The notes under the pieces: generated by a model
Seen by the model: the letters and a program-made list of their open reading frames with translations, nothing else
Told to the model about the DNA's origin: nothing
Databases searched by the model: none
Shown: one piece after another, positions 25,648 to 34,595 of the stretch
Layout: each line of letters opens with the position of its first letter
Numbering within the stretch: position 1 is the first letter of the stretch
Assembly: GCA_937141405.1 (NCBI GenBank)
Contig: CAKZQQ010000007.1
Coordinates: forward strand, 1-64,000
Source: an uncultured Campylobacterota bacterium
GTDB taxonomy: Bacteria; Campylobacterota; Campylobacteria; Campylobacterales; Sulfurovaceae
Direction: 5' to 3'
DNA: 64,000 nt
Made by a program: the position numbers and the translations under genes

Positions 25648-27345
25648 ATGAAACTAAAATCAACCATTGATAGTATAATATCCAAAGCACTTCTAGATGC
25701 AAACATTCCAAATCCAAATCTTAGTGTAACAAAGACGACCAAAAAAGAGTTTGGTGACTTCCAATACAACGGTGCTATGGGGTTGGCAAAAAAACTCCAA
25801 ACAAACCCAAGAGAGATAGCTACAAAGATTATCGCCGAGATAAACTCGGCAGTGATCGAAAAAGTTGAGATTGCCGGAGCCGGATTTGTCAATATTTGGC
25901 TCTCAAAAGAGTGGCTTGCCCAAGAGCTTGCCCTAATCATAAAAGATGAAAACCTTGGTATTCAAAAAGTAAAAAGCAAGAAAAATATCGTCGTAGATTA
26001 TTCGGGTCCAAATATGGCAAAAGAGATGCATGTCGGGCACCTTAGATCAACAATCATCGGAGATACCCTTGCAAATCTTCTTGAACTTCTAGGGCACAAT
26101 GTCATCAGACAAAATCACATAGGAGATTGGGGAACACAATTTGGGATGCTCATCGCCTACCTCGAGGAACTTGAATCAACAAACAGTATCAAAGAGAATC
26201 TAAAAGACCTTGAGGAGTTTTATAAACTCGCAAAAAAAAGATTTGATAGCGATGCGGCATTTGCCGATAAAGCTAGAGAATATGTGACTATGTTTCAAAG
26301 TGGCAACGAGCATTGCTTAGAGCTTTGGAGACGATTTATAGATATCTCTCTTGAGCATTGCGAGGAGGTTTATGAGAGACTTGAGATCAAACTCACAAGA
26401 GATGATGTCAAAGCAGAGAGCTCCTATAATGCCATGCTCCCCTCTGTTATAGAAAAGCTTGATAGTGAGTCTCTTCTAAGCCTCAGCGAGGGAGCAAAAT
26501 GTGTCTTTTTGCCACAAAACGAGATACCGCTCATCGTCCAAAAGAGTGACGGCGGTTACCTCTATGCAACAACCGACCTTGCCGCACTTTGGTATAGAGA
26601 TCAAGACCTTAAAGCCACTAGAGTCCTCTATGTTGTTGATGCAAGACAGGGCGAGCACTTCAAGCAGGTATTTTGGGTTGCAAAAGCTGCCAATATGGTG
26701 CAAGAAGATGTCTCTTTGGAGCATATAGCTTTTGGGACGATGATGAACGAACAAGGCAAACCTTTTAAGACAAGAGATGGCGGAACATTTAAACTTATAG
26801 ACCTCATCGATGAGGCGATAGTGCGAGCTAAAAATACTCTCAAAGACAAAGATGATACACAAGAGAGTATCGAGCAAAAAGCGAAGATTATAGGAATCGG
26901 TGCTCTAAAATATGCTGATTTGAGTGTCAATAGAGAATCAAACTATATATTTAACTGGGATAGAATGCTAAGCTTTGAGGGCAATACTGCACTCTATATG
27001 CAGTATGCGTATGCGAGGATACAGAGTATCTTGAGAAGATATGATGGTCTTTTTGAAGGCGATATCAAAATCGAGAGCGATATCGAACATGAACTTAGCG
27101 TTACGCTGCTTGATTTTGAAGATGTACTCCATAAAAGTGCAAATGAGTGTATGCCAAGCTACATAACAAGCTATCTCTATGAGCTTGCGACTCTTTTTAT
27201 GCGATTTTACGAACAGAGCCCTATACTCAAAGAGGGGGTTGGGCAAGAGACCAAGATAAGTAGGCTACTCCTTGCAAAGATAACAGCCGATACGATCAAA
27301 CAAGGACTTGCAATCTTAGGTATAAAAACGCTCGAGAAGATCTAG
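25648..27345 (+). CDS. argS: Arginyl-tRNA synthetase
   Basis: This class I aminoacyl-tRNA synthetase charges tRNA-Arg. The HIGH-type motif is HVGH (about residue 130, in GPNMAKEMHVGHLRSTIIGD). The KMSK loop is replaced by GKPFKTRDGG, as in many ArgS proteins. The C-terminal anticodon-binding helical domain contains MQYAYARIQSI. It has 565 residues, full length. The 3' end overlaps rsfS by 4 bp on the opposite strand. It lies 1.6 kb from a tRNA-Arg gene, though nothing suggests a functional reason for this. Confidence 0.96.
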   Translation: MKLKSTIDSIISKALLDANIPNPNLSVTKTTKKEFGDFQYNGAMGLAKKLQTNPREIATKIIAEINSAVIEKVEIAGAGFVNIWLSKEWLAQELALIIKDENLGIQKVKSKKNIVVDYSGPNMAKEMHVGHLRSTIIGDTLANLLELLGHNVIRQNHIGDWGTQFGMLIAYLEELESTNSIKENLKDLEEFYKLAKKRFDSDAAFADKAREYVTMFQSGNEHCLELWRRFIDISLEHCEEVYERLEIKLTRDDVKAESSYNAMLPSVIEKLDSESLLSLSEGAKCVFLPQNEIPLIVQKSDGGYLYATTDLAALWYRDQDLKATRVLYVVDARQGEHFKQVFWVAKAANMVQEDVSLEHIAFGTMMNEQGKPFKTRDGGTFKLIDLIDEAIVRAKNTLKDKDDTQESIEQKAKIIGIGALKYADLSVNRESNYIFNWDRMLSFEGNTALYMQYAYARIQSILRRYDGLFEGDIKIESDIEHELSVTLLDFEDVLHKSANECMPSYITSYLYELATLFMRFYEQSPILKEGVGQETKISRLLLAKITADTIKQGLAILGIKTLEKI

Positions 27346-27695
27346 TTCTCTTTTTTTGATATCTCTGCTAAAAACTCTTCGAGAGAATATCTCTGTCGAT
27401 ATTGAGGCGTCATGATATGGATAAGTATATCTCCAAGGTCGGTCACAATCCAATCATCACTCAAATCAGTAGATAAAAACTCTTCACCTTGCGGCTTGAG
27501 CTCATTTTTAAGATGATCAAAAAGTGCGCTCGTGTGCTTGCCCCCTATTGAGTTGGCTATTACAACTCTTTTTGCTATATAATCTGCATCACTTAGATCA
27601 AAAACCTCTATCTCTTCTGCCTTTTTACTATCGAGTAATGCAACAATATTCTCAACTCTCTCATCTATACTCAAAGTATCTTCTTTTTTTGTCAT
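27342..27695 (-). CDS. rsfS: Ribosomal silencing factor RsfS
   Basis: This 117-residue RsfS/Iojap-family protein binds uL14 on the large subunit and blocks subunit joining when nutrients are short. The DLSDADYIAKRVVIANSIGG and DLSDDWIVTDLGDILIHIMT stretches match the family core. It is encoded directly behind nadD (5-bp gap), the common bacterial arrangement. Confidence 0.93.
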   Translation of the reverse strand: MTKKEDTLSIDERVENIVALLDSKKAEEIEVFDLSDADYIAKRVVIANSIGGKHTSALFDHLKNELKPQGEEFLSTDLSDDWIVTDLGDILIHIMTPQYRQRYSLEEFLAEISKKEN

Positions 27696-27700
27696 ACTTC

Positions 27701-28261
27701 TTACTTTCCTTTTTTATATAATTCTTCTACTTTTTTTACTATCTTCTTATCTACATATTGTAACTCTAAATGCTCTCTTATCTGCGTTGAATTTACATCC
27801 ATATCGGTATCTAGGAGCCTGTAGGAGTTTAGAAAACTCACATCAAACTCTTTTTTGCCACGCTTTGCGATCACCCATGTAATCTCTGCATTAAGTTGAT
27901 CAAAATCTTTCCACTGGCACAATCTCTCTAGATTATCGGCACCGATGATGATATAAGAGACATTATAACTTTTTTTAAAATGTCGAAAGCTCTCTATCGT
28001 GTATTGAATCTCTTCTCGTATCTCAAAATCATCTACGACCACACCATCAATTTCGCCAAAGAGATCGCGACACATATCAAGTCTCCCCCTAGCATCAACA
28101 ACCGTTTTATCTTTAAAAGGATTGAGATATGCCGGCAAAACTATAAGTGTGTCTATATCTAATGTTTGAAGAGCTTTTTTGATTATCTCTTGATGCCCAA
28201 TGTGTGGCGGATCAAAACTGCCGCCAAATAGCGCGACTTTCAAAGTGGTACTTTTAACCAA
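27701..28261 (-). CDS. nadD: Nicotinate-nucleotide adenylyltransferase
   Basis: NadD converts nicotinate mononucleotide and ATP to deamido-NAD. The nucleotidyltransferase motif FGGSFDPPHIGH is at about residues 12-23, and the ATP-binding end motif appears as VNSTQIREHL. The start is TTG 28259-28261 with GAGG seven bases upstream. An internal TTG would lack a Shine-Dalgarno sequence. It has 186 residues, normal length. It is divergent from gapA, so NAD synthesis and the NAD-dependent enzyme share an upstream region. Confidence 0.94.
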   Translation of the reverse strand: MVKSTTLKVALFGGSFDPPHIGHQEIIKKALQTLDIDTLIVLPAYLNPFKDKTVVDARGRLDMCRDLFGEIDGVVVDDFEIREEIQYTIESFRHFKKSYNVSYIIIGADNLERLCQWKDFDQLNAEITWVIAKRGKKEFDVSFLNSYRLLDTDMDVNSTQIREHLELQYVDKKIVKKVEELYKKGK

Positions 28262-28280
28262 AAAATAACCTCATATAGTG

Positions 28281-28298
28281 TAGAATTACGAAATTCTA
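28281..28298. promoter_or_regulatory. Palindrome between nadD and gapA (possible operator)
   Basis: TAGAATT-ACGA-AATTCTA is a perfect 7-4-7 inverted repeat in the 72-bp divergent region. It lies 12 bp before a CATAAT (28310-28315) that could be the gapA -10, so it covers the gapA -35 area. Its regulator is unknown. An AT-rich palindrome of this size can also occur by chance. Confidence 0.45.
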
Positions 28299-28333
28299 TC
28301 ATAAAGTAGCATAATATCAAAAGAAGAGGAAAT

Positions 28334-29329
28334 ATGGCAGTAAAAGTAGCAATAAACGGGCTTGGAAGAATAGGAAAATGTGTAGCAAAGATTATCTCTG
28401 AAAGAGACGATATCGAGCTAGTAGCCATCAATGCCTCTATGAGTGAAGAGATGATAGAGTATGTCTTAAAATATGATAGTGTTCACGGCAATTTTAAAGA
28501 TGTTGCAGTAAAAGACGGCTATGTCAATATCGGTAAATCAAAAGCAAAACTACTGAGCGAAAGAGACCCTGCAAAACTTGACTTTGCTGCTCTTGGTGCC
28601 GAGGTTGTGCTCGAGTGTACCGGTGCATTTTTAACTAAAGAGAGTGTGCAACCATATCTTGATAACGGTATCCAAAAAGTTATCTTTTCTGCTCCTGCAA
28701 AAGATGATACGGCTACTTTTGTTCTCGGCGCAAACGAAGAGAGCTACAATGATGAACGTATCATCTCAAATGCAAGTTGTACCACAAACTGCCTTGCCCC
28801 TGTAGCCAAAGTACTCGATGATGCTTTTGGGATAGAAAAAGGGCTTATGACAACAATCCATAGCTATACATCCTCACAGCCTATCCTTGATGCTAAAGAT
28901 AAAAAAGATCCAAGAAAAGCAAGAGCGGGAGCAACTAACCTTATCCCGACAACAACAGGTGCAGCAAAAGCTATAGGCAAAGTATTGCCAACACTCAATG
29001 GCAAGCTCAATGGCCAATCTATTAGAGTACCGACGCCCAATGTTTCACTTGTCGATCTTACCGTAACATTAGATAAAACCGTAACGCTCCAAGAGGTTCA
29101 GGATGCTTTTATCGAAGCTTCTAAAGGAAAACTCAAAGGTATACTCGGTGTTGATATGGAAAAGAGGGTCTCAAGTGATTTTATCGGAGAGCATCTCAGC
29201 AGTGTCGTTGCGCTTGATACGCTACAAATCGTAGGTGAGAATATGCTCAAAGTCCTCTCGTGGTATGACAATGAGTGGGGCTATTCATGCAGACTTGTAG
29301 ATCTTGCTGTATTTGTTAGCAAAAAGTAA
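28334..29329 (+). CDS. gapA: Glyceraldehyde-3-phosphate dehydrogenase
   Basis: This enzyme interconverts glyceraldehyde 3-phosphate and 1,3-bisphosphoglycerate with NAD(P). The Rossmann motif INGLGRIGKC is at residues 7-16, and the catalytic Cys lies in SNASCTTNCLAP (about residues 149-160). It has 331 residues, full length. It leads gapA-pgk-tpiA, with 9 bp to pgk. In an autotroph or chemolithotroph this block would run mainly towards sugar synthesis, but the direction cannot be read here. Confidence 0.96.
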   Translation: MAVKVAINGLGRIGKCVAKIISERDDIELVAINASMSEEMIEYVLKYDSVHGNFKDVAVKDGYVNIGKSKAKLLSERDPAKLDFAALGAEVVLECTGAFLTKESVQPYLDNGIQKVIFSAPAKDDTATFVLGANEESYNDERIISNASCTTNCLAPVAKVLDDAFGIEKGLMTTIHSYTSSQPILDAKDKKDPRKARAGATNLIPTTTGAAKAIGKVLPTLNGKLNGQSIRVPTPNVSLVDLTVTLDKTVTLQEVQDAFIEASKGKLKGILGVDMEKRVSSDFIGEHLSSVVALDTLQIVGENMLKVLSWYDNEWGYSCRLVDLAVFVSKK

Positions 29330-29338
29330 GGGAGCTCT

Positions 29339-30532
29339 ATGCTTAAAACTATAAAAGATCTCGATATCGACAATAAAATCGTCTTCATACGATGTGATTT
29401 TAATGTTCCAAAAGATGAGCAAGGTAACATCACCGATGATAGAAGGATACGAGAAGCACTCCCAACTATACGCTATTGCTTAGATAGAGACTGCAGGGTC
29501 ATCTTGGGTTCACACTACGAAAGACCGACTCCCGGAGTCTATGAGGATCGGTTTTCTCTCAAGCCTGTTAAAGTAAGATTGAGAAAACTCCTGAAACTTG
29601 CCGATGAGGTTATGATTGCCGAAGATGTAGTCGGAGAAGATGCGAAACAAAAAGTGAAAAATCTCAAAGCAGGTGAAGTCTTAATCCTAGAAAATTTGAG
29701 ATTTGAAGCAGGCGAGACGAAAAATGATGAAGCTTTTGCCAAAAAACTTGCCTCATTCGCCGATATCTACATCAATGATGCTTTTGGCGCTTGTCACAGA
29801 AAACATGCCTCTATCTATGCAATGGCACAGCAGTTTGCTCCTGAAAATAGAGGAGTAGGATTTCTAATGAATAAGGAGATCAAATTTTTTAGCAGAGTGA
29901 TAGAAAATCCCACAAGACCTTTTGTGGCAGTTGTGGGTGGCTCAAAAGTATCCGGAAAGCTCCAAGCGCTTATCAATCTTGTTGAGAAAGTTGACAAAGT
30001 GATTATCGGTGGCGGCATGGCATTTACTTTCCTTAAAGCACTTGGGTATGAGATAGGGAAATCTATCGTTGAAGATGACCTCATAAATGATGCAAAAAAG
30101 ATTATGGCAAGAGCAGAAGAGAGAGGGGTGAAATTTTATCTCCCTGTTGACCTTATCGTTGCTGATGAGTATAGCCAAAATGCAATTATAAAATATCTTC
30201 CAAACCAAGAGATACCAAGAGGGTGGATGGGACTTGATATAGGGCCTGCAAGTATACGACTTTTTAGAGAAGCGATCGGAGATGCACAAACGATTATCTG
30301 GAATGGGCCTATGGGGGTCTATGAAATGGATAAATTCTCCAAAGGGAGCATTATGATGTCACATCATATAGCGCAAAGTAATGCCACAACTATAGTGGGT
30401 GGCGGTGATACTGCGGATGTTACTGCGCGTGCCGGAGATATAGAGGAGATGAGCTTTGTTAGTACCGGTGGTGGCGCAAGCTTAGAGCTTATCGAAGGAA
30501 AAGTATTGCCCGGAGTTGAGGTTCTAAGATGA
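29339..30532 (+). CDS. pgk: Phosphoglycerate kinase
   Basis: Pgk transfers phosphate between 1,3-bisphosphoglycerate and [22 protein letters not shown] near the N-terminus and the nucleotide-binding [13 protein letters not shown] near the C-terminus are diagnostic. It has 397 residues, standard. GGGAG precedes the ATG. Its stop overlaps the tpiA start as ATGA. Confidence 0.97.
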   Translation: MLKTIKDLDIDNKIVFIRCDFNVPKDEQGNITDDRRIREALPTIRYCLDRDCRVILGSHYERPTPGVYEDRFSLKPVKVRLRKLLKLADEVMIAEDVVGEDAKQKVKNLKAGEVLILENLRFEAGETKNDEAFAKKLASFADIYINDAFGACHRKHASIYAMAQQFAPENRGVGFLMNKEIKFFSRVIENPTRPFVAVVGGSKVSGKLQALINLVEKVDKVIIGGGMAFTFLKALGYEIGKSIVEDDLINDAKKIMARAEERGVKFYLPVDLIVADEYSQNAIIKYLPNQEIPRGWMGLDIGPASIRLFREAIGDAQTIIWNGPMGVYEMDKFSKGSIMMSHHIAQSNATTIVGGGDTADVTARAGDIEEMSFVSTGGGASLELIEGKVLPGVEVLR

Positions 30533-31221
30533 TATTTGCAGCAAACTTCAAAACGAACCACACCAGAGCCTCTACCGGTGAGTATATTGAGGTATTGCTT
30601 TTGGAGACATCGCTTTTAAAAGATGATGCCGTCTATATCTTTCCACCGACGAGTGCACTGCAAGCATCTAAAGAGCCTATAAAAATAGGTGCACAAAATG
30701 CCTATATGACGCAAAATGGAGCCTACACAGGCGAGATAGGCTTAGATCAGCTTGATGAGTTTGCAATACGCACTATCATTATCGGTCATAGTGAACGCAG
30801 AGAGATTTTAGCTGAATCACAAGAGTTTATAGCAAAGAAGTTTCAATTTTTTAAAGAACATAATTTTGAGATTATCTACTGTATCGGCGAGCCTCCTGAA
30901 ATCAGAGAGCGTGGTGATGGTGCTGTACTGGAGTACCTCAGTACACAATTTGAAGGCATTGATACAAATTATGAAAAAATCATGATAGCGTATGAGCCTA
31001 TCTGGGCGATAGGAACAGGTAAGAGCGCTACTATAGATGAGATCAGCATAACTCATAATGCCCTTAGAGAACTTACAAAAGCGCCCCTATTGTATGGTGG
31101 AAGTGTTAATAGTAACAATATACAGCAAATCGCAAAAATCGATAATGTTGATGGTGTGCTCGTTGGAAGTGCTTCACTCAATGCTAAAGATTTTCTAGAA
31201 CTTATCTCTCTCTCCAAATAA
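30529..31221 (+). CDS. tpiA: Triosephosphate isomerase
   Basis: TpiA interconverts dihydroxyacetone phosphate and glyceraldehyde 3-phosphate. The N-terminal Asn-Lys pair (AANFKTN), the catalytic His in IGHSERRE and the catalytic Glu in [14 protein letters not shown] are present, and the phosphate-binding LYGGSVN is near the end. At 230 residues it is about 20 shorter than typical enzymes, as in other Campylobacterota. It is coupled to pgk by a 4-bp overlap. Confidence 0.96.
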   Translation: MIFAANFKTNHTRASTGEYIEVLLLETSLLKDDAVYIFPPTSALQASKEPIKIGAQNAYMTQNGAYTGEIGLDQLDEFAIRTIIIGHSERREILAESQEFIAKKFQFFKEHNFEIIYCIGEPPEIRERGDGAVLEYLSTQFEGIDTNYEKIMIAYEPIWAIGTGKSATIDEISITHNALRELTKAPLLYGGSVNSNNIQQIAKIDNVDGVLVGSASLNAKDFLELISLSK

Positions 31222-31289
31222 ACTCCTCTTTTTAATAAACTGCCTATTTTTTAATCATAATGAGCATAAATAACTGTTTATTTTATTGC

Positions 31290-31295
31290 TATACT
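31290..31295 (+). promoter_or_regulatory. -10 element of the TorF-type porin gene
   Basis: TATACT lies 20 bp before AAGGAG. The context (CTATACTGTGG) resembles that of the major porin promoter (TTATACTGCCT), but the -35 is weak here. It sits in the 106-bp gap after tpiA. Confidence 0.55.
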
Positions 31296-31327
31296 GTGGA
31301 ACATCAAAAAAATTCAAGGAGAAAATG

Positions 31328-32041
31328 ATGAAAAAAATATCTTTAAGTTTAGTTGCAGTAGCTGCACTTAGTACAGTACTTTTCGCGGGGGGAGACATTG
31401 ATCCGGTAGATCCGATTGTAGAAGCTCCGGTAGCAAGCGAGTCTGGTCTTGAGCTTAGTGCAAATGTTGCTTTAACATCAAATTATGTATGGAGAGGTAT
31501 GACACAAACTGACAACTCTCCTGCGATTCAAGGTGGGTTTGACCTCGGTTACAAAGGTCTTTATGTAGGTGTTTGGGGCTCAAATGTTGAATTTGGTTCT
31601 ACTTATGATGAGTCTATGGAACTTGATGTGTATGCAGGATATGCAGGCGAATTAGCAGGTATTGGTTTCGATATCGGTGTAATCGAATATGCTTATCCAA
31701 ACAATACAGATGCTCTTAACTTCGCAGAAGCTTACTTTGGTCTTAGTAAGGGATTTGGCGACTTTGAAATGGGCGCAAAATATTATGCGGCTATCGATGT
31801 TCCAAGTGGTGCTGATAAGCTTGACTACTGGCAAGTAGATACAAGCTATGCGTTGCCTATGGACTTTGGTATCTCAGCTTCTTATGGTGATTATGAAGAT
31901 ACAGGAAGCAACTACATCGTTTCACTTTCAAAAGCATTTGATAAATTCGAAGTAAGCATTGCCTATACTGACTTTGATGCTGATAGCGGATCTGCTGATG
32001 ATCAAGACCATATAATTGGAACAATAAGCGCTTCTTTCTAA
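31328..32041 (+). CDS. TorF-family putative porin
   Basis: This 237-residue outer-membrane barrel protein belongs to the Gcw_chp/TorF type. The second of two adjacent ATGs is preferred because GGAG is then six bases upstream. The signal peptide (MKKISLSLVAVAALSTVLFA) is followed by GGDIDPVDPIVEAP, then the family signature ANVALTSNYVWRGMTQTDN. The chain alternates polar and hydrophobic residues and ends in Phe (ISASF). Family members are thought to be small porins or transporters of unknown substrate. A rho-independent terminator follows. Confidence 0.88.
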   Translation: MKKISLSLVAVAALSTVLFAGGDIDPVDPIVEAPVASESGLELSANVALTSNYVWRGMTQTDNSPAIQGGFDLGYKGLYVGVWGSNVEFGSTYDESMELDVYAGYAGELAGIGFDIGVIEYAYPNNTDALNFAEAYFGLSKGFGDFEMGAKYYAAIDVPSGADKLDYWQVDTSYALPMDFGISASYGDYEDTGSNYIVSLSKAFDKFEVSIAYTDFDADSGSADDQDHIIGTISASF

Positions 32042-32070
32042 TAGAGATTCAAATAAAACTTCCTTTAAAA

Positions 32071-32092
32071 CCCCTCTCTTGAGGGGATTTTT
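32071..32092 (+). terminator. Rho-independent terminator after the TorF-type gene
   Basis: The stem CCCCTC/GAGGGG with a TCTT loop is preceded by AAAA and followed by ATTTTT. It ends directly before the -10 of the permease gene. Confidence 0.9.
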
Positions 32093-32094
32093 GT

Positions 32095-32100
32095 TATAAT
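32095..32100 (+). promoter_or_regulatory. -10 element TATAAT directly before the permease gene
   Basis: TATAAT ends 5 bp before ATG 32106, so a transcript from it would start at about the start codon and carry no leader. No Shine-Dalgarno sequence is visible for ATG 32106 or TTG 32100. Confidence 0.55.
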
Positions 32101-32105
32101 TGCTT

Positions 32106-33065
32106 ATGACAAAACTGATCATCAAAAAAGCCTTTTATCTTCTACTGATGCTTTTTCTTATCTCGCTGATATCTTTTTTTATGATTCATCTTGCACCCAA
32201 TAGTTTTTTTAGTGCAGGCGTGCTCAACCCAAATATGACACCCGAATCGATCGAACATCTTAAACGAGTTTACGGTCTTGATAAGCCTCTTGTTATCCAA
32301 TATGTCCTATGGCTCAAGTCAATTACTCTGCTAGATTTTGGGATCTCTTTTGCGAGTGGTTTAAGCGTTATAGATGAGATAAAATCAAGACTTGCTATCA
32401 CATTGGGGATGAATATTGCAGCAATGGTTGCCATATTTTGGCTTGCTCTTTGGTTAGGAGTAAAAAGCGCTTTGGGGAGCGAAACAACCTCAAAAAGAAT
32501 CAAACAACTCTCACTCCTGAGCTACTCTACTCCTTCATTTTACCTTGCACTCCTCTTTATACTTTTCCTTGCATACAAATTTGAACTCTTCCCGATAGGC
32601 GGGCTCAATGATTTTGAAGTCGAGGCAGGAACACTGAGTTGGTATATCGATAGAGTCTATCATCTGACGCTTCCCGTGTCTGTTATGATCTTTGTGGGGT
32701 TTGGCTCTTTAACACTCTATATTCGCTCCCTTACGATAGATATACTCAAGAGTGATTATATCTATTTTGCAAAATCAAGAGGGTTTGATAACGATGCGAT
32801 TAGAAAGAGGTATATCTACCCTAATCTTCTTCCGTTTATTATCACAATTTTAGGACTCTCTTTGCCCGGACTTTTAGGTGGAAGTGTCATACTTGAGCAA
32901 ATATTTGGGATTGACGGGATGGGGCTTCTTTTTTATCAAAGCGCACTTAGCAGAGACTATCCTGTGATTATGGGGATACTTATCATTGGAGCGTTCCTGA
33001 CGCTCCTTGGAAATATAATAGCAGATCTACTGCTCTATAAGCTCAATCCTAATTTTAAAAAATAA
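32106..33065 (+). CDS. Peptide/nickel-type ABC transporter permease (DppB/OppB family), encoded alone
   Basis: This 319-residue inner-membrane permease has about six helices. The N-terminal helix (KAFYLLLMLFLISLISFFM) and the following IHLAPNSFF are typical of DppB-type subunits. The cytoplasmic EAA-like loop appears as DYIYFAKSRGFDNDAIRKRY. Its partner permease, ATPases and binding protein are not in the window: torF is upstream and nusA is convergent downstream, ending at the adjacent base. The substrate is unknown. Confidence 0.87.
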   Translation: MTKLIIKKAFYLLLMLFLISLISFFMIHLAPNSFFSAGVLNPNMTPESIEHLKRVYGLDKPLVIQYVLWLKSITLLDFGISFASGLSVIDEIKSRLAITLGMNIAAMVAIFWLALWLGVKSALGSETTSKRIKQLSLLSYSTPSFYLALLFILFLAYKFELFPIGGLNDFEVEAGTLSWYIDRVYHLTLPVSVMIFVGFGSLTLYIRSLTIDILKSDYIYFAKSRGFDNDAIRKRYIYPNLLPFIITILGLSLPGLLGGSVILEQIFGIDGMGLLFYQSALSRDYPVIMGILIIGAFLTLLGNIIADLLLYKLNPNFKK

Positions 33066-34181
33066 TTATCTAAAGAGCTCTTCGAGCGCTGAAGTATCTT
33101 TTGTTTTTTGGACATCGCCCGATTCACTAAACTCATTGACTCTACCCTCAACTTCTTCTAGTTCTATAGAGTAGCCTGTCAACATCGAAGCAAGCCGTAT
33201 ATTGATACCGCTTCTACCAATCGCTTTTGCTTTTTGATCTTGAGTGATAGAGACGATTGCTTTTTTATCTTCCACTTTGACATGTTGGACAATCGCCGGG
33301 CTCAATGCTCTCGTGATATACACTTCCGGGATGATAGAGTATTCGATGCAGTCTATATTTTCACCTATAAGTTCATTGCTTACGGCATTGATCCGTACAC
33401 CTTTGACTCCAACAGTTGCACCGATCGGGTCAATATTGGCCTGGTTGGATGTCAATGCTATCTTGGCTCTCTCTCCTGGGATTCTAGCGCAACTGACAAT
33501 CTCAACAGACTCATCTTCAATCTCAGGAACCTCTTTTCTAAGAAGCTCTTCTAGGAATTTTGGTGATGTTCTGCTCAGTTCAAGAGAAAGGCCAAATTTT
33601 GGATCGATACTTACATATCTCAAAAGTGCCTTAATCGTATCACCCGCTTTAAACTTCTCACCTTTGATACGGTTTCTAAGGCTCAAAATTCCACTCAACT
33701 CCCCTATCTCAACATAAGTATTATCTTCACTATCGAGTCTATTTACAACACCGATTACTATCGTGCCGACCATCTCTTTGTACTTATCCAAAATACTCTG
33801 CTCTATCATTCTTTGGATATGATACTCAAGCTCTTTAAAGAGATTTGCAGAAGCTGTTCTGCCGTAATCTTCGAGGTTAAAATCACTCTTAAGCTGATCG
33901 CCGAGTTCAATCTCTTCATCATACTCTTTGGCTTCATTTAAGCTCATATAACTTGCGGGCTCTTCTTCTAACTTTGGATCTCCCTCTTCAACAACAGTGA
34001 CAACCTTAACAAGTGTATAGTTTTTTGTGTCATAATCTATCTTTACTTCAAAAGTCGTGTCTCTAGAAGTAAGTCTTTTTGCACTTTGAATCAACGCCTC
34101 TTTAAATGCATCGATGGCTTGTATTTTTGTTATGCCTTTTTCGACAGCTATAGCTTCAACCGTATCTAAAATCTTTTCCAA
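33066..34181 (-). CDS. nusA: Transcription factor NusA
   Basis: NusA controls RNA polymerase pausing, termination and antitermination. It has an N-terminal polymerase-binding domain, then an S1 domain (about residues 125-190, VGTIVIGVVNRLDSEDNTYV), then two KH domains (including ATVGVKGVRINAV and GRSGINIRLAS). The start is TTG 34179-34181: AAAAGGA precedes it and the protein then begins MEKILDTVEAIAVEKG like its relatives. An upstream in-frame ATG at 34214 would add 11 unusual residues. The C-terminal acidic repeats of E. coli NusA are absent, as is normal for the phylum. Minus-strand TATAAT at 34268-34273 could drive it. Confidence 0.95.
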   Translation of the reverse strand: MEKILDTVEAIAVEKGITKIQAIDAFKEALIQSAKRLTSRDTTFEVKIDYDTKNYTLVKVVTVVEEGDPKLEEEPASYMSLNEAKEYDEEIELGDQLKSDFNLEDYGRTASANLFKELEYHIQRMIEQSILDKYKEMVGTIVIGVVNRLDSEDNTYVEIGELSGILSLRNRIKGEKFKAGDTIKALLRYVSIDPKFGLSLELSRTSPKFLEELLRKEVPEIEDESVEIVSCARIPGERAKIALTSNQANIDPIGATVGVKGVRINAVSNELIGENIDCIEYSIIPEVYITRALSPAIVQHVKVEDKKAIVSITQDQKAKAIGRSGINIRLASMLTGYSIELEEVEGRVNEFSESGDVQKTKDTSALEELFR

Positions 34182-34301
34182 TATTTTTCCTTTTATTCCA
34201 AACATAACAATCAAAAATGATTAACAACATTAAGAGAGCTTTTGGATTCTTATCTTTGAAGGATTATATTATAGCTAAACAAAACTTTACTGAAAATAAA
34301 G

Positions 34302-34307
34302 TATAAT
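34302..34307 (+). promoter_or_regulatory. -10 element for the HP0268-miaB operon
   Basis: TATAAT (in AAAGTATAATCCCCC) lies about 46 bp before the ATG of the first gene. GGGAG lies near the ATG. Confidence 0.55.
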
Positions 34308-34352
34308 CCCCCTAGAATAGGAAGATAATTCCAAACAAAAAGGGAGAGCCAT

Positions 34353-34592
34353 ATGAAGCTTAAGCTAGCGAGAACAACACTCAAAGCAAAACCAAAAGTC
34401 GTAGATTTGAAAACGATAGAAGAAGAACTGGAAAATACATCAATATTTTATTTTGACAAAGAAAATTCACACAAAGACCTCAAGGATGCCATAGAATATT
34501 TTGAAGAAAAAGGCTATAGCGTCTATCTTAGAGAGGTAAAATATGGACTTGATGAAGGGGAGTTTATATACGAAGTTCACATCATCCAATAA
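34353..34592 (+). CDS. HP0268-family small protein
   Basis: This 79-residue protein matches the Campylobacterota-specific HP0268 family in length and pattern: basic start KLKLARTTLKAK, central SIFYFDKENSHKDL and terminal IYEVHIIQ. The Helicobacter pylori member has been reported as a nicking nuclease with ribonuclease activity. Whether this copy is active is not known. It lies 3 bp before miaB, the same neighbour as in H. pylori, which supports the assignment and hints at a role in RNA metabolism. Confidence 0.85.
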   Translation: MKLKLARTTLKAKPKVVDLKTIEEELENTSIFYFDKENSHKDLKDAIEYFEEKGYSVYLREVKYGLDEGEFIYEVHIIQ

Positions 34593-34595
34593 CTT

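Noticed and set aside
28254-28274. Six-codon minus-strand leader peptide before nadD (ATG AGG TTA TTT TTT GGT, then stop)
   Set aside because: Its ATG lies in the Shine-Dalgarno sequence of nadD and it has none of its own, so it is most likely accidental.
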